Source: Lentibacillus sp. Marseille-P4043
GTDB taxonomy: Bacteria > Bacillota > Bacilli > Bacillales > Amphibacillaceae
Reading direction: 5' to 3'
Assembly (NCBI RefSeq): GCF_900258515.1
Contig: NZ_LT984884.1
Coordinates: forward strand, 2,973,696 to 3,037,695
Length of the DNA: 64,000 nt
Positions within the stretch are counted from its first letter, which is position 1. Every line of letters starts with the position of its first letter. A model generated the notes under the pieces. It did no database searches, had not been told where the DNA came from, and saw nothing but the letters and a program-made list of their open reading frames with translations. Shown here one piece after another: positions 17,913-28,141 of this stretch. Made by a program: the position numbers and the translations under genes.

Positions 17913-20027
17913 TTATAAACTTGATTTTTCAGCTTTTTCCTTTTCTTCCTTTAAAACAGCTTTTCGTGAAAGATTAACTCGGCCGTGATTATCAATTTCT
18001 TTCACTTTAACCATAATTTTATCGCCAATTGATACGACATCTTCTACCTTATTTGTTCGTTCTTCCGCTAATTCAGAAATATGAACCAACCCATCTTTTC
18101 CTTTGAACAATTCCACGAATGCTCCAAATTTTTCAATGCGTTTAACAGTACCCAAATAAGTTTGTCCAACTTCCACTTCACGAACAAGATCCTCAATAAT
18201 TTGTTTTGCCTTTTTGTTCATGCTTGCGTCTGTTGATGAAATAAACACGCTTCCATCTTGTTCGATGTCAATTTTCACACCGGTTTCCTCGATAATTTTA
18301 TTAATTTGTTTTCCACTTGGTCCAATAACATCACGGATTTTGTCTGGCTTAATGGACATCGTTAAAATTTTCGGTGCATACTGAGAAAGTTCCGTATTTG
18401 GCTTACTAATCGTTGCCAGCATAGAATCAAGAATTTGCATACGACCTTTTTTAGCTTGTGTCAATGCTTCTTCTAAGATTTCTCTTGATAAACCGTCAAT
18501 CTTGATATCCATTTGTAATGCTGTAACACCAGCTGCTGTTCCAGCTACTTTAAAGTCCATATCACCGAGTGCGTCTTCCATTCCTTGGATGTCTGTCAAA
18601 ATCGTGTAATCATCACCAGATTTCACAAGACCCATCGCAATTCCGGCCACTGGAGCTTTAATTGGAACGCCTGCATTCATCATCGCCAATGTACTTGCAC
18701 AAATACTTGCTTGTGATGTTGAACCGTTTGATTCCAATACTTCAGAAACAAGACGAATTGTATAAGGGAAATCTTTATCCGATGGAATAACCTTCTCAAG
18801 CGCTCGTTCGCCTAATGCTCCATGTCCAATTTCACGTCGGCCTGGTCCACGAATTGGGCCTGTTGCACCAACACTATATTGCGGGAAATTATAATGATGC
18901 ATAAACCGTTTTGATTCTTCTAAATCTAACCCATCTAAAATTTGCACATCCCCTAATGCTCCAAGTGTACAAATACTTAATGCTTGTGTTTGTCCACGTG
19001 TAAACAATCCTGAGCCATGCGTTCTTGGCAAAACACCAACTCGAGATGATAAAGGACGAATCTCATCAATTTTACGACCATCTGGACGCACTTTTTCCTT
19101 TGTAATTAAACGACGAACTTCTTCTTTTACCATTTTGTCCAGGACGGATTTTACCTGTTTAACAACATCTTCATCTTCCTCATCGTATAACGCGACAATT
19201 TCATCTTTCACACTATCAATCGCAAGTTCTCGAGCGTGTTTTTCTTTTACTTGAATAGCTGAAACCAGCTTCTCTTTTGCTTGATCAATAACTTTTTCTG
19301 ATAATGCTTCGTCAGCCTCAAATAACGTTACTTCTGATTTTTCTTGACCTACCGCTTTTACAATTTCTTCCTGAAATGCGACTAAGCGTTTGATTTCTTC
19401 ATGTCCAAACATGATGGCTTCAAGCATCACTTCTTCTGGAACTTCTTGTGCGCCAGCCTCAACCATGTTAATTGCATCTTTCGTACCTGCCACTGTTAAA
19501 TCAATATCGCTTTTCTCTTCCTGTTCAATAGTTGGATTGATAACAAATTCACCATCTACTCGTCCAACATGTACACCAGCAATTGGTTCTTCAAATGGTA
19601 TATCAGAAACACTTAAAGCAATGGATGATCCAATCATTGCGGCAATTTCTGTTGAACAATCTTGATCAACACTCATAACTGTACTAATTACCTGCACTTC
19701 ATTTCTAAAGCCGTCGGGGAAAAGCGGACGAATTGGCCGGTCAATTAATCGTGAAGCTAATATTGCCTTTTCACTTGGTCGACCTTCACGTTTAATAAAG
19801 CCTCCAGGTATTTTTCCAACCGCATATAAGCGTTCTTCATAATTTACTGTAAGTGGAAAGAACGGTAAATCTTTCGGTTCCTGCGATGCGGTTGCTACAG
19901 ACAATACAGACGTGTCACCATAACGGATCATACATGCGCCGTTTGCCTGTTTTGCTAATTCTCCAATTTCAACGATAAACGGTTTACCGGCAATTTCAGT
20001 GGAGAATACTTGTTTTTCTTCTGCCAT
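17913..20027 (-). CDS. pnpA: Polynucleotide phosphorylase
   Basis: This is a phosphate-dependent 3'-5' exoribonuclease of 704 residues, the trimeric core of RNA decay. There are two RNase PH domains (residues ~1-215 and ~310-540) joined by a helical domain. The second contains [12 protein letters not shown] and [19 protein letters not shown] domain ([20 protein letters not shown]) and a C-terminal S1 domain ([19 protein letters not shown]) follow. It has its own promoter, and a terminator separates it from rpsO. Length and order are the same as in B. subtilis. Confidence 0.98.
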   Translation of the reverse strand: MAEEKQVFSTEIAGKPFIVEIGELAKQANGACMIRYGDTSVLSVATASQEPKDLPFFPLTVNYEERLYAVGKIPGGFIKREGRPSEKAILASRLIDRPIRPLFPDGFRNEVQVISTVMSVDQDCSTEIAAMIGSSIALSVSDIPFEEPIAGVHVGRVDGEFVINPTIEQEEKSDIDLTVAGTKDAINMVEAGAQEVPEEVMLEAIMFGHEEIKRLVAFQEEIVKAVGQEKSEVTLFEADEALSEKVIDQAKEKLVSAIQVKEKHARELAIDSVKDEIVALYDEEDEDVVKQVKSVLDKMVKEEVRRLITKEKVRPDGRKIDEIRPLSSRVGVLPRTHGSGLFTRGQTQALSICTLGALGDVQILDGLDLEESKRFMHHYNFPQYSVGATGPIRGPGRREIGHGALGERALEKVIPSDKDFPYTIRLVSEVLESNGSTSQASICASTLAMMNAGVPIKAPVAGIAMGLVKSGDDYTILTDIQGMEDALGDMDFKVAGTAAGVTALQMDIKIDGLSREILEEALTQAKKGRMQILDSMLATISKPNTELSQYAPKILTMSIKPDKIRDVIGPSGKQINKIIEETGVKIDIEQDGSVFISSTDASMNKKAKQIIEDLVREVEVGQTYLGTVKRIEKFGAFVELFKGKDGLVHISELAEERTNKVEDVVSIGDKIMVKVKEIDNHGRVNLSRKAVLKEEKEKAEKSSL

Positions 20028-20066
20028 TCGTTTTCATACTCCTTTCAATAAAACATTCCACATTTC

Positions 20067-20095
20067 ATTTTATAGTTAATCGATGCAAATGTAAA
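20067..20095 (-). promoter_or_regulatory. SigA-type promoter for pnp
   Basis: The minus strand reads TTTACA, 17 bases, TAAAAT, ending about 40 bases before the pnp ATG and just past the rpsO terminator. Each hexamer differs from the consensus (TTGACA/TATAAT) at one position. Confidence 0.55.
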
Positions 20096-20113
20096 TTTTA
20101 TGTAGCTATAACT

Positions 20114-20148
20114 GCAAAAAAAGCAGGATTACTCCTGCTTTTTTTTGC
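20114..20148 (-). terminator. Terminator between rpsO and pnp
   Basis: The stem GCAGGA-GTAA-TCCTGC is flanked by A7/T8 runs that extend the hairpin on both sides. It starts three bases after the rpsO stop. Because of the symmetric A/T runs it would work on both strands. Confidence 0.9.
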
Positions 20149-20150
20149 AA

Positions 20151-20420
20151 TTACCTGCGTAAGCCTAATTTTTTAATTAGTTCACGATAACGTGTAACGT
20201 CTTTGTTACGCAAATAGTTTAGTAAATTACGACGTTTACCAACCATTTTCAATAAACCACGACGTGAATGATGGTCTTTCTTGTGAACGCGTAAATGCTC
20301 ATTTAATGTTGTGATTTCCTCTGTAAGGACAGCGATTTGTACTTCTGGAGAACCAGTATCATTGTCATGAACTTTGTATTCAGAAATAATTTCGTTTTTA
20401 CGCTCTTTTGTAATAGCCAT
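20151..20420 (-). CDS. rpsO: 30S ribosomal protein S15
   Basis: This protein of 89 residues binds 16S rRNA early in small-subunit assembly. Typical stretches are [21 protein letters not shown] and [15 protein letters not shown] (each quoted in part), ending in [12 protein letters not shown]. The ATG was chosen after GGAGGTGA; an ATG three codons upstream has no site. A ~130-bp gap in front, with a stem of the GCAAA..CG / CG..TTTGC type, could be an S15-binding leader as known in related bacteria, but I could not model it. Confidence 0.98.
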   Translation of the reverse strand: MAITKERKNEIISEYKVHDNDTGSPEVQIAVLTEEITTLNEHLRVHKKDHHSRRGLLKMVGKRRNLLNYLRNKDVTRYRELIKKLGLRR

Positions 20421-20550
20421 CCTGTTCACCTCCTAATATCATGTTCATATCCCCTGTCCCCTAGCAAACGTCGGAGTTTCGATTTGCCAAGCGAAGGTTT
20501 TACGTTGTTAAGAATACATCTTTTCAATAAAAATTGCAAGTGTAATTTCT

Positions 20551-21495
20551 CTAGCGCTCGTTTGAAAAATACGCTCGAATAACTTTTTCATCGTCTGCAA
20601 TTTGATCTATTAATGCCTCGACATTGTCAAATTTTAACTCATCACGGATAAATTTACACCATTCCATTTGCAATTCTTCCCCATAGAGATCATTTTGATA
20701 ATCTAAAATATTTACTTCTAATGAAAGATCCTTTCGATTTGCTGTAAACGTGGGATTGGTACCTAAACTCGCCATACCTTCATACGCTTCATTTTTATAA
20801 ATTACCTTTACCGCATAAATACCTGGTTTCGGCAACAGTGCATCCTGATCCAACTGTAAATTTGCTGTCGGATAGCCGATTGTTCTACCTCGTTTATCAC
20901 CTTCAATTACAATACCACTCACCGTTAATGGTCGTCCTAACAATAATTTAACAGCTTCCACCTTACCACTGTGCAATAGTTCTCTGATTTTTGTCGAACT
21001 AACCTTTTCATCATCTAATTCCACTTTTTTGATTGTTGTAAATGTAAATTCTTCCCTTGTATATTCTGCAATATTGTTCATGTTACCTTTCCCTTTATGT
21101 CCAAACGAATAATCAAAGCCTGCAACCAAATGTTTGATATTTAATCCTATTATAAAGTGATCAATAAATTGTTGTGGTGACAACGATGATAATTCTTTGT
21201 TAAAGGTAATAATATATAGTCGATCCACATCCATTTTTTGTAATACTTCCTGTTTCTCTTTTAATGGTGTAATATACTGAACATGTTGGACATCTTTTTT
21301 CAAAACAACAGACGGATGGGGATGAAACGTAATTACCGCGCTTTCCATATTTCTTTCTTTTGCTTCTGATACAGCTGTTTTTATTACATTTTGATGTCCA
21401 AGATGGATACCATCAAAAAAACCAATAGCAGCTACAGTTTCTGGCAATTCTTCCAATGCTAATGTATGAGGATATGTTAATTTAATTGTTCGCAA
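20551..21495 (-). CDS. ribC: Bifunctional riboflavin kinase / FAD synthetase
   Basis: This enzyme makes FMN from riboflavin and then FAD. It is 314 residues. The N-terminal nucleotidyltransferase domain (~1-185) has AAIGFFDGIHLGHQNVI, AGFDYSFGHKGKG and STKIRELLHSGKV. The C-terminal kinase domain (~190-305) has GDKRGRTIGYPTANLQL and GMASLGTNPTF. It starts with TTG, 8 bases after AGGTGA; the nearby ATG is out of frame. The FMN it makes is the ligand of the rib riboswitch elsewhere in such genomes; none is seen here. It lies between truB and rpsO as in B. subtilis. Confidence 0.96.
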   Translation of the reverse strand: MRTIKLTYPHTLALEELPETVAAIGFFDGIHLGHQNVIKTAVSEAKERNMESAVITFHPHPSVVLKKDVQHVQYITPLKEKQEVLQKMDVDRLYIITFNKELSSLSPQQFIDHFIIGLNIKHLVAGFDYSFGHKGKGNMNNIAEYTREEFTFTTIKKVELDDEKVSSTKIRELLHSGKVEAVKLLLGRPLTVSGIVIEGDKRGRTIGYPTANLQLDQDALLPKPGIYAVKVIYKNEAYEGMASLGTNPTFTANRKDLSLEVNILDYQNDLYGEELQMEWCKFIRDELKFDNVEALIDQIADDEKVIRAYFSNER

Positions 21496-21563
21496 GCCAT
21501 TTCACCTACACTTTTTAAAAATAAAAAATCCTAATCCAATATGTTTACATTATTACATCTATG

Positions 21564-22451
21564 TTATGAAAATACACGTACAGGTTTAATTTGCTCGTCA
21601 TGATCAGGGTGTATCTGATAGATTGCTAATACTTGGTTGTTGTGCATCATCACAAATGGTTGTGTCGTCTTTATGATATTTGTTTTTGCCAGTTTTTGTC
21701 CATTTAGTACTTTTTTCTTTGTATCTTCATCCACCCTCACACTCTCCAGATGGGTTAAACCATTGGCGATGGGTAAGAGCACATCATCCAATTGATCGTC
21801 TATTATAGCCTCTTCTATCTTATCAAACGTTACCGTATCTTGCTGTTTTATTGCTCCTGTTCGCGTCCGAATTAAATGCGACATGTGTGCAGGATAACCT
21901 AATTGAGCCCCAATATCAACGCACAATGTTCGTATATATGTACCTTTGGAACAAACGGCTTTAATAAGAAAAGATTGTTCACTTGTATGTTCCAAAAATG
22001 TGAGTTCGGAAATAGTAATCGTACGCTTTGGACGCTCGACCATTTCATTTGCTCGAGCATATTCGTATAATTTTTTCCCATTCACTTTTACAGCCGAATA
22101 CATTGGAGGAATCTGAGTTGATTCACCCATAAAAGATTGCAAGACATCCTCAACATTTGTTTTTGTTGGTTGAATTTCCACTGGTTTTTGTTCAACAATT
22201 TCTCCTGTTGCATCTTCTGTCTCTGTTGAGATACCTAGTGTTACTTCTGCTATATATGTTTTCTTTGTATCTGTTAAAAATGGGACAATTTTTGTAGCTT
22301 GTCCAACGCAGATAGGTAGAACGCCCTCTACTTCCGGATCAAGTGTACCCGTATGTCCAACTTTTTTTGTGCGTAATAATTTTCGTATTTTAACTACACA
22401 ATCGTGTGATGTTAATCCTTTTGGTTTCCATAGTGGGATGATACCATCCAT
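21564..22451 (-). CDS. truB: tRNA pseudouridine-55 synthase
   Basis: This enzyme converts U55 of the tRNA T-loop to pseudouridine. It is 295 residues from the ATG that follows GGAGG; a start six codons earlier is less well placed. Catalytic Asp38 is in HTGTLDPEVEG. Other family stretches are GIIPLWKPKGLTSHDCV at the N-terminus, KTYIAEVTLG, and SKGTYIRTLCVDIG. A terminator lies between it and rbfA, so it is probably read from its own promoter or by read-through. Confidence 0.97.
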   Translation of the reverse strand: MDGIIPLWKPKGLTSHDCVVKIRKLLRTKKVGHTGTLDPEVEGVLPICVGQATKIVPFLTDTKKTYIAEVTLGISTETEDATGEIVEQKPVEIQPTKTNVEDVLQSFMGESTQIPPMYSAVKVNGKKLYEYARANEMVERPKRTITISELTFLEHTSEQSFLIKAVCSKGTYIRTLCVDIGAQLGYPAHMSHLIRTRTGAIKQQDTVTFDKIEEAIIDDQLDDVLLPIANGLTHLESVRVDEDTKKKVLNGQKLAKTNIIKTTQPFVMMHNNQVLAIYQIHPDHDEQIKPVRVFS

Positions 22452-22494
22452 ACCAATTTCCTCCAGCAAGCTAATAAGCTAATTTTATAAAGCA

Positions 22495-22540
22495 AGGAAA
22501 AATCTGACTCTCTTACTCGTATCTCAAGAGTCAGATTTCC
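22495..22540 (-). terminator. Terminator between rbfA and truB
   Basis: A 12-bp perfect stem (AAATCTGACTCT / AGAGTCAGATTT) with a 15-base loop is followed on the minus strand by TTTCC. It lies about 55 bases past the rbfA stop. The tail is short, so read-through into truB-ribC is possible. Confidence 0.7.
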
Positions 22541-22593
22541 TTACTCCTCCCAACCGCTACTTTACGCGGGAAGCGCTTTTTGCATTTTGTGCA

Positions 22594-22938
22594 TTATTTT
22601 TTATTTAATTCACGTAAAATTGTCTCAATTCGATTTCCTTGTTCCAATGCTTCATCAAATTCAAAGGATAATTCAGGTGTTTTACGTAAGCGAATCCGTT
22701 GTCCCAGTTCTGATCGAATAAATCCTTTTGCTTTAGCAAGACCAACTAATGTATCATGCTTTTGCTGTTCATCACCAAGAACGGAAATGAATATTTTCGC
22801 TTGCTGTAAATCTCCTGTCACTTCCACATCCGTTACCGTCACAAAGCCAACCCGAGGATCTTTTATTTTTCGGTTTAAAATATCCCCGAGTTCCTTTTTC
22901 ATTTGCTCTCCTACACGATTTGCACGTAAATCACTCAT
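22594..22938 (-). CDS. rbfA: Ribosome-binding factor A
   Basis: This is a KH-like protein of 114 residues needed for maturation of the 16S rRNA 5' end and of 30S subunits, notably in the cold. Typical stretches are [35 protein letters not shown] and [18 protein letters not shown]. The ATG at 22936-22938 was chosen after GAGGTGATC. It ends a block of ribosome and translation genes that starts at rimP. Confidence 0.97.
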   Translation of the reverse strand: MSDLRANRVGEQMKKELGDILNRKIKDPRVGFVTVTDVEVTGDLQQAKIFISVLGDEQQKHDTLVGLAKAKGFIRSELGQRIRLRKTPELSFEFDEALEQGNRIETILRELNKK

Positions 22939-23013
22939 TAAGATCACCTCATTATTAGAAGACGTTATCACGTACATTCTAGAAAGTTAATCGCGCCAAA
23001 TCCGGATTAACCG

Positions 23014-23034
23014 AAATCGACACAAGGTCGATTT
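23014..23034 (-). other. Small hairpin between ylxP and rbfA
   Basis: An 8-bp perfect stem (AAATCGAC / GTCGATTT) with a 5-base loop lies in the 115-bp gap. On the minus strand no T run follows, so it is not a standard terminator. It may affect mRNA processing or be incidental. Confidence 0.3.
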
Positions 23035-23054
23035 TTCATCCATATTCTCCAGCA

Positions 23055-23333
23055 TTATAACCATTCAACATTTGTAATGGTTCGCTCTAATTCTGAGAAC
23101 GTGTCAATAACCCGTAACACTTCCTGAATAATTTGGTCAGCATGTGTTTTGCTAGTTGAAATTGTTACAATTCCAAACTTTGTGCGTTGCCATAAATCAT
23201 GAAAATCAAGTTCAGTTATGGCAACATTGAAGTCGTTGCGAAGTTTTGCCATCACGCGTTTTATAACAGATCGTTTTTGCTTTAATGAATGGCCTTCATA
23301 CAACATACACTCTACCTCTACAAAACCAATCAT
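23055..23333 (-). CDS. ylxP: YlxP-like protein (DUF503)
   Basis: This is a small protein of 92 residues with a ferredoxin-like fold family signature: [20 protein letters not shown] at the start and [18 protein letters not shown] in the middle. The family lies next to infB and rbfA in most Firmicutes and is thought to have a role linked to ribosome assembly, but its function is not settled. Its start overlaps the infB stop by four bases (ATGA), so translation is coupled. Confidence 0.93.
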   Translation of the reverse strand: MIGFVEVECMLYEGHSLKQKRSVIKRVMAKLRNDFNVAITELDFHDLWQRTKFGIVTISTSKTHADQIIQEVLRVIDTFSELERTITNVEWL

Positions 23334-25498
23334 TTGCGTTCAATTTCCTCCATCACAAATGCCTCGATAATGTCGCCTTCTTTGATATCATTAAATTTTT
23401 CAATTGTAATACCACATTCATAGCCTTGTGCAACTTCTTTCACATCATCTTTAAAACGTTTCAGTGTATCAATTTCACCTTCAAATTGAACAATACCATC
23501 CCGAATCAGGCGAACACCAGAGTCACGGGTGATTTTACCTTCCGTTACATAGCCACCAGCAATCGTACCAATTCTAGATACCTTAAATGTTTCCCGTACT
23601 TCAACTTGACCGATGATTTTCTCTTCAAACTCTGGATCAAGCATGCCTTTCATTGCTGATTCGATTTCCTCAATAACTTTATAGATTACTCGGTGCAGCC
23701 GTACATCAACTTTTTCCGATTCTGCTGCTTTCTTAGCATTTGCATCTGGACGTACATTAAACCCAATAACGATGGCATTAGATGCTGATGCTAAAATAAT
23801 ATCTGATTCGGTTATTGCTCCAACACCAGTATGAATGATTTTAATTTTAACACCTTCTACTTCAATTTTACGTAGAGAAGATGCCATTGCTTCTGCTGAA
23901 CCCTGTACGTCGGCTTTAATAATGATATTAATCTCTTTCATTTCACCTTGCTTAATTTGTTCAAACAAGTCGTCAAGGCTGACTTTTGTTTGTTCTGTAC
24001 GATTTTCCTGAATAAATTTTTGTTGACGTGCTTCCCCAATTTGACGTCCCTTTTTCTCATCGGCAAAAACTAGGAATTGATCACCTGCTTGTGGTACCTC
24101 ATTAAGTCCGGTAATTTCGACTGGTGTTGATGGTCCAGCTTCTTCAACCCGTTGTCCTAAATCATTGACCATAGCACGAACACGTCCAAATGTATTACCA
24201 ACAACAATGGAGTCACTAACATGAAGTGTTCCATTTTGCACAAGCAATGTTGCAACGGATCCTCTTCCTTTGTCAAGCTTTGCATCAATAACAGTTCCAA
24301 AAGCATAATTGTTCGGATTTGCTTTTAATTCTTCCACTTCGGAAACAAGCAAAATCATTTCCAACAGGTCATCAATACCTTCATCTTTGACTGCAGAAAG
24401 TTGAACAAAAATGGTATCGCCGCCCCAATCTTCTGGAATTAACTCATATTCCGTTAACTCTTGCATAACACGATCTGGGTTAGCACCTTCTTTATCCATT
24501 TTGTTAACTGCTACAATAATCGGCACTTCAGCTGCTTTTGCATGGTTAATTGCTTCAACTGTTTGTGGCATTACGCCGTCATCTGCTGCAACAACTAAAA
24601 TAGCAATGTCTGTTACCTGTGCACCACGTGACCGCATGCTTGTAAACGCTGCGTGCCCTGGAGTATCAAGAAACGTAACTTTTTTTCCATTGTTTTCTAC
24701 TTGGTATGCTCCAATATGCTGTGTAATACCGCCAGCTTCTCCTCTTGTTACCTTTGTATGGCGAATGGAATCAAGCAGTGTTGTTTTACCATGGTCAACG
24801 TGTCCCATAATGGTTACAACAGCGGGCCGCTCAATTAAATCCTTCTCATCATCCTCTTGTTTATATTTATCAAAGTCCGTATCTTCTAAAATAATTTCCT
24901 TTTCAACAGCTACATTGAATTCTTCACAGATTAGTTCAACCGCATCATCATCCAAGTCTTGGTTTTTTGTAGCCATTACACCTAAGAACATAAGCTTTTT
25001 AATTATTTCTGATGGCTCTTTATTTAATTTTCCTGCCAAATCACTTACCGTAAGTGTTCCACTATATTTGATTTCTTTTGGTGTTTCCTTCACCACTGGT
25101 TGCTTAGGTGATTGAAATGTTTTATTGTTATTTCTTCCTTTCTTACCTCTTTGTTGCTTCGTATGGTGCTGATTATTCTTTTTTGGTCTTGATTGTTGCG
25201 ATGTTTGGTTCGAATTTTTGTTATTTCCACTGTTATTATTGTTTTTCTGATTTGTATTTTTTGTTTTATTTTGTGTATTTGCTTGTTTCTTGGAAGTCGG
25301 TTTATTTGTCGTTTGCTTATTTGGTTTTTGATCAGATGATTTCTTGCTGAATCTCTCATCCAATTTCGTGATAACATCATCTGAAATAGTGGACATATGA
25401 TTAGATACTTCTACATTTAATTTTTTTAAGTGTCCAATCACATCTTTACTTGTTGCATTATTTTTCTTGGCATATTCATATACACGCATTTTAGTCAT
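23330..25498 (-). CDS. infB: Translation initiation factor IF-2
   Basis: This GTPase brings fMet-tRNA to the 30S subunit and promotes subunit joining. It is 722 residues. An N-terminal IF2N domain ([18 protein letters not shown]) is followed, at ~55-130, by a low-complexity linker rich in Asn, Gln, Lys and Thr, then a second IF2N domain. The G domain has [20 protein letters not shown] and NKMD. The C-terminal domains end in [20 protein letters not shown] (end of the family core). The ATG follows GGGGGTGA. The linker is much richer in Asn/Gln than its neighbours, but such linkers vary freely in this family. Confidence 0.98.
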   Translation of the reverse strand: MTKMRVYEYAKKNNATSKDVIGHLKKLNVEVSNHMSTISDDVITKLDERFSKKSSDQKPNKQTTNKPTSKKQANTQNKTKNTNQKNNNNSGNNKNSNQTSQQSRPKKNNQHHTKQQRGKKGRNNNKTFQSPKQPVVKETPKEIKYSGTLTVSDLAGKLNKEPSEIIKKLMFLGVMATKNQDLDDDAVELICEEFNVAVEKEIILEDTDFDKYKQEDDEKDLIERPAVVTIMGHVDHGKTTLLDSIRHTKVTRGEAGGITQHIGAYQVENNGKKVTFLDTPGHAAFTSMRSRGAQVTDIAILVVAADDGVMPQTVEAINHAKAAEVPIIVAVNKMDKEGANPDRVMQELTEYELIPEDWGGDTIFVQLSAVKDEGIDDLLEMILLVSEVEELKANPNNYAFGTVIDAKLDKGRGSVATLLVQNGTLHVSDSIVVGNTFGRVRAMVNDLGQRVEEAGPSTPVEITGLNEVPQAGDQFLVFADEKKGRQIGEARQQKFIQENRTEQTKVSLDDLFEQIKQGEMKEINIIIKADVQGSAEAMASSLRKIEVEGVKIKIIHTGVGAITESDIILASASNAIVIGFNVRPDANAKKAAESEKVDVRLHRVIYKVIEEIESAMKGMLDPEFEEKIIGQVEVRETFKVSRIGTIAGGYVTEGKITRDSGVRLIRDGIVQFEGEIDTLKRFKDDVKEVAQGYECGITIEKFNDIKEGDIIEAFVMEEIERK

Positions 25499-25518
25499 AC
25501 GTTCACCCCCGAATTTAT

Positions 25519-25818
25519 TTACCCGAGTAACGATTTAATCTTAGTGGCAAATCCTGCATCTAAAATAGCAATAGCTACTCTCTGTGTTTTTCCAATAGCT
25601 TTCGACAGCGTTTCTCGATCATCAACTATTGCAAAAGGTATATCATATGTCTTACATTTATCTGTTAATTTCTTTTTTGTTTGGGCACCAATATCATTCG
25701 CCAAAAGGACTAGTTTAGCTCTATTTTGTTGAATATCTTTGACAATCGTTTCCTCTCCGAGCGAGCACTTTCTGGCTCGGTAAGCTAAACCAATCATATT
25801 TAAGTAATTATTTTTCAT
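25519..25818 (-). CDS. ylxQ: L7Ae-family RNA-binding protein YlxQ
   Basis: This is a protein of 99 residues of the L7Ae/L30e family that binds kink-turn RNA. Typical stretches are [32 protein letters not shown] and [14 protein letters not shown]. It lies between ylxR and infB. Its start overlaps the ylxR stop by four bases, so the two are translated as a pair. The cellular target is not known. Confidence 0.92.
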   Translation of the reverse strand: MKNNYLNMIGLAYRARKCSLGEETIVKDIQQNRAKLVLLANDIGAQTKKKLTDKCKTYDIPFAIVDDRETLSKAIGKTQRVAIAILDAGFATKIKSLLG

Positions 25819-26090
25819 GCTTTCTTACCATCTACTATTTCTCTGAGTTCATCATAGATAGCTGCATCTACTTCTCCATTTAACTGACGATTTAAAGCAC
25901 CCGTTTTTTCAGCTTTATCAATTACTGCTTTATCCTTTGACAAGTATGCGCCACGACCATTTTTCTTTCCAGTTTCGTCAACAAATATGTCGCCCTCTTT
26001 TGTACGAACAATCCGAATAAGATCCTTCTTAGGCTTCATTTCGTTTGTTACAATACATTTCCTTTGCGGGATTTTTCTCTTTTGTGCCAT
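25815..26090 (-). CDS. rnpM: YlxR-family RNA-binding protein (RnpM)
   Basis: This is a protein of 91 residues, basic, with the family signature RKCIVTNEMKPKKDLIRIVR and the GRGAYLSKD loop. Recent work on B. subtilis describes YlxR as a modulator of RNase P (RnpM); I rely on memory for that. It lies 12 bp after nusA and overlaps ylxQ, as in other Firmicutes. Confidence 0.92.
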   Translation of the reverse strand: MAQKRKIPQRKCIVTNEMKPKKDLIRIVRTKEGDIFVDETGKKNGRGAYLSKDKAVIDKAEKTGALNRQLNGEVDAAIYDELREIVDGKKA

Positions 26091-26102
26091 CAGATAGCCC
26101 CC

Positions 26103-27221
26103 TTATTCGAACAAATCGTCCATATTGTCAGGATAGGTATCATCATCATCTTCTTCTCCGACAAACTCATCTGTTAACAGGCCTTCTTCTCTAGCCTCTG
26201 ATTCGCTCTTAATGTCTATTTTCCAGCCAGTTAATTTAGCAGCTAAACGAGCATTTTGTCCCCGTTTACCGATAGCTAAAGAAAGTTGATAGTCAGGAAC
26301 AATTACGGTTGTTGCTTTTTCTTCTTCGTTCACAAGTACCTCAACTACTTTAGATGGGCTTAGTGCATTGGAAACATAGACAACTGGGTCCTCTGACCAT
26401 TCAACCACATCAATTTTTTCACCCTTTAGTTCGTTAACAATTGCTTGCACCCGCTGTCCTTTTTGGCCAACACATGAACCAACCGGATCGATTTCCGGGT
26501 CATCCGCGTGGACAGATATTTTGGAACGATCTCCTGCCTCCCTTGAAACAGACTTGATCTCAACCGTACCATCATATATTTCAGGAACTTCCATTTCAAA
26601 TAAGCGTTTTAATAGGCCAGGGTGTGACCTTGATACGTAAATTTGCGGCCCTTTACTTGTGTTTTCCACTTTTGTCACAAATACTTTAAGACGATCATGC
26701 ACATGGTAATCTTCCGTTGGCATTTGCTCTGCTTCTGCTAATTTCGCTTCAATCTTACCAAGGTTCACGTAAATGAAGCGTGGATCCATTCGTTGAATAA
26801 TACCAGTCATGACATCTTCTTCACGATCTGCATATTCGCTAAAAATAACCCCACGTTCTGCTTCACGAATTCGTTGTGTTACAACCTGTTTAGCAGCTTG
26901 AGCAGCAATTCTCCCAAAATCTTTTGGTGTTACCTCAACCTCGATTACATCTTCCAATTCATAATTCGGATTGACTTTTTTTGCTTCCTCTAACGTAAGT
27001 TCTTGTTGGGAATCCTCTACTTCATCGACAACTGTTTTTCTGGCAAACACACGCATTGAACCTGCTTCTTCATCAAGATCAACCCTCACATTTGTTGCCG
27101 ACTTAAAATTTTTCTTATAAGCAGATATTAAAGCCGCTTCCAAAGCCTCCAACAATATATCCTTATCAATGCCTTTTTCTTTTTCTAAATAATCAATCGC
27201 GTCAAACAACTGACTGCTCAC
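26103..27221 (-). CDS. nusA: Transcription termination/antitermination factor NusA
   Basis: This RNA polymerase-bound elongation factor enhances pausing and intrinsic termination. It is 372 residues. The N-terminal domain (~1-125) has the family helix [16 protein letters not shown]. An S1 domain ([20 protein letters not shown]) follows, then two KH domains ([37 protein letters not shown]). The C-terminus is a short acidic tail ([10 protein letters not shown]), as usual in Firmicutes, which lack the extra proteobacterial repeats. It lies 16 bp after rimP. Confidence 0.98.
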   Translation of the reverse strand: MSSQLFDAIDYLEKEKGIDKDILLEALEAALISAYKKNFKSATNVRVDLDEEAGSMRVFARKTVVDEVEDSQQELTLEEAKKVNPNYELEDVIEVEVTPKDFGRIAAQAAKQVVTQRIREAERGVIFSEYADREEDVMTGIIQRMDPRFIYVNLGKIEAKLAEAEQMPTEDYHVHDRLKVFVTKVENTSKGPQIYVSRSHPGLLKRLFEMEVPEIYDGTVEIKSVSREAGDRSKISVHADDPEIDPVGSCVGQKGQRVQAIVNELKGEKIDVVEWSEDPVVYVSNALSPSKVVEVLVNEEEKATTVIVPDYQLSLAIGKRGQNARLAAKLTGWKIDIKSESEAREEGLLTDEFVGEEDDDDTYPDNMDDLFE

Positions 27222-27236
27222 TTTTCTTTTCCCCCT

Positions 27237-27707
27237 TTATAATGTTACAGCAAGCCTTGCTTTTGCTATCTTATTGAATGGAATTTCCACTTGTTTTTTT
27301 CGCGTTTTTATTTTATATTCAATCGTTGCCACATGATCGGTAAAGTCTTTTAAAATACCTTCATATTCCTTTTCACCATCTATTGGTTCATATAGCTTTA
27401 CATAAACATTATTATTTACGTTATTTGTAAAATCTTCTTCTGATTTCAATGGCCGCTCAACACCTGGTGATGATACTTCAAGAAAATAGGCTTCTTTAAT
27501 GGGATCGATTTCATCTAATCTTTCACTTAATTGCTCAGAAACCTGACCACATTCCGCTATATCAATGCCACCATCTTTATCGATGTAAACTCGCAAAAAC
27601 CAATTCTTGCCTTCTTTTACGTATTCAATATCAACTAATTCAAGATTATTTTCCCGCAAAATAGGCTGGACTAATTCTTCCGTTGTTTTAATTACTTGCG
27701 AACTCAA
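27237..27707 (-). CDS. rimP: Ribosome maturation factor RimP
   Basis: This protein of 156 residues is needed for 30S subunit maturation. The TTG at 27705-27707 was chosen because AAAGGAGG lies just upstream; an ATG seven codons earlier would place the site inside the gene. Family stretches are [38 protein letters not shown] and [14 protein letters not shown]. It begins the rimP-nusA-rnpM-ylxQ-infB operon. Upstream, 434 bp without a gene hold two hairpins and a decayed repeat. Confidence 0.95.
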   Translation of the reverse strand: MSSQVIKTTEELVQPILRENNLELVDIEYVKEGKNWFLRVYIDKDGGIDIAECGQVSEQLSERLDEIDPIKEAYFLEVSSPGVERPLKSEEDFTNNVNNNVYVKLYEPIDGEKEYEGILKDFTDHVATIEYKIKTRKKQVEIPFNKIAKARLAVTL

Positions 27708-27810
27708 AAGTAATCCTCCTTTATTCAATTGTCGTTTTCCTTATTATGAACAATCATACTTAATTTCATTTGAGTGCTTTATTGGCTCGTGTTTCTGCTT
27801 TTCAATATAA

Positions 27811-27840
27811 AACCCCTGCCTGAAAGTTGTGGCAAGGGGG
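27811..27840 (-). terminator. Second terminator-like hairpin between polC and rimP
   Basis: On the minus strand the arms CCCCTTGCC and GGCAGGGG (one bulge) enclose an ~10-base loop and are followed by TTTTATATT. It would back up the polC terminator 40 bases earlier or attenuate the rimP operon. Its arms resemble the hairpins at 8533-8561 and 32475-32504. Confidence 0.55.
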
Positions 27841-27875
27841 AAGTTTCACTCAGCAGAAATCATAGAAGTATGAAG

Positions 27876-27901
27876 AAAGAGTGGGTTTCACCCACTCTTT
27901 T
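27876..27901 (-). terminator. Terminator after polC
   Basis: An 11-bp perfect stem (AAAGAGTGGGT / ACCCACTCTTT) with a 3-base loop, followed on the minus strand by CTTCAT. The U-rich part lies within the arm. It is the strongest hairpin in the polC-rimP gap, though it lies about 240 bases past the polC stop. Confidence 0.6.
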
Positions 27902-28027
27902 GACCGTTCGTATCAATACTTACCAATAAAAACTATATCATAAGAAAAATAATCTTGCAAGGCGGAGCGGTTATCGTGTTCTATTTAAATCAAGGCGCTT
28001 ATGTATGATTGTTGCTACTTAGGGCCA

Positions 28028-28077
28028 CAGTTGCAATTCACTTAGCTTTCCACGGGAGTCTACGTATATTGCAACTG
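28028..28077. repeat. Internally deleted relative of palindromic unit A
   Basis: Fifty bases with 10-bp perfect inverted ends (CAGTTGCAAT / ATTGCAACTG). Inside, AGCTTTCC runs straight into CGGGAGTCTACGTATATT. These are the two outer blocks of unit A (seen at 17394-17499 and 44059-44244) with the middle removed. Outer arms TTGCTACTT (28012-28020) and AAATAGCAA (28110-28118) also pair. It lies 65 bases past polC. It looks like a deletion derivative or a minimal form of the element. Confidence 0.6.
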
Positions 28078-28141
28078 CTCATAGCATCTAACTATTTTTT
28101 GTTCATACCAAATAGCAACTGCTAAAAATCAATTTCCAAAC

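Noticed and set aside
20430..21563. FMN riboswitch near ribC
   Set aside because: No conserved FMN-aptamer blocks (such as AGGATAT or GGGCAGGG patterns in order) are visible upstream of ribC; in Bacillaceae this switch usually lies before the rib operon, not ribC.
25090..25380. Plus- and minus-strand frames over the infB linker (80 and 96 codons)
   Set aside because: They are shadows of the Asn/Lys/Gln-rich coding sequence of the IF-2 linker.
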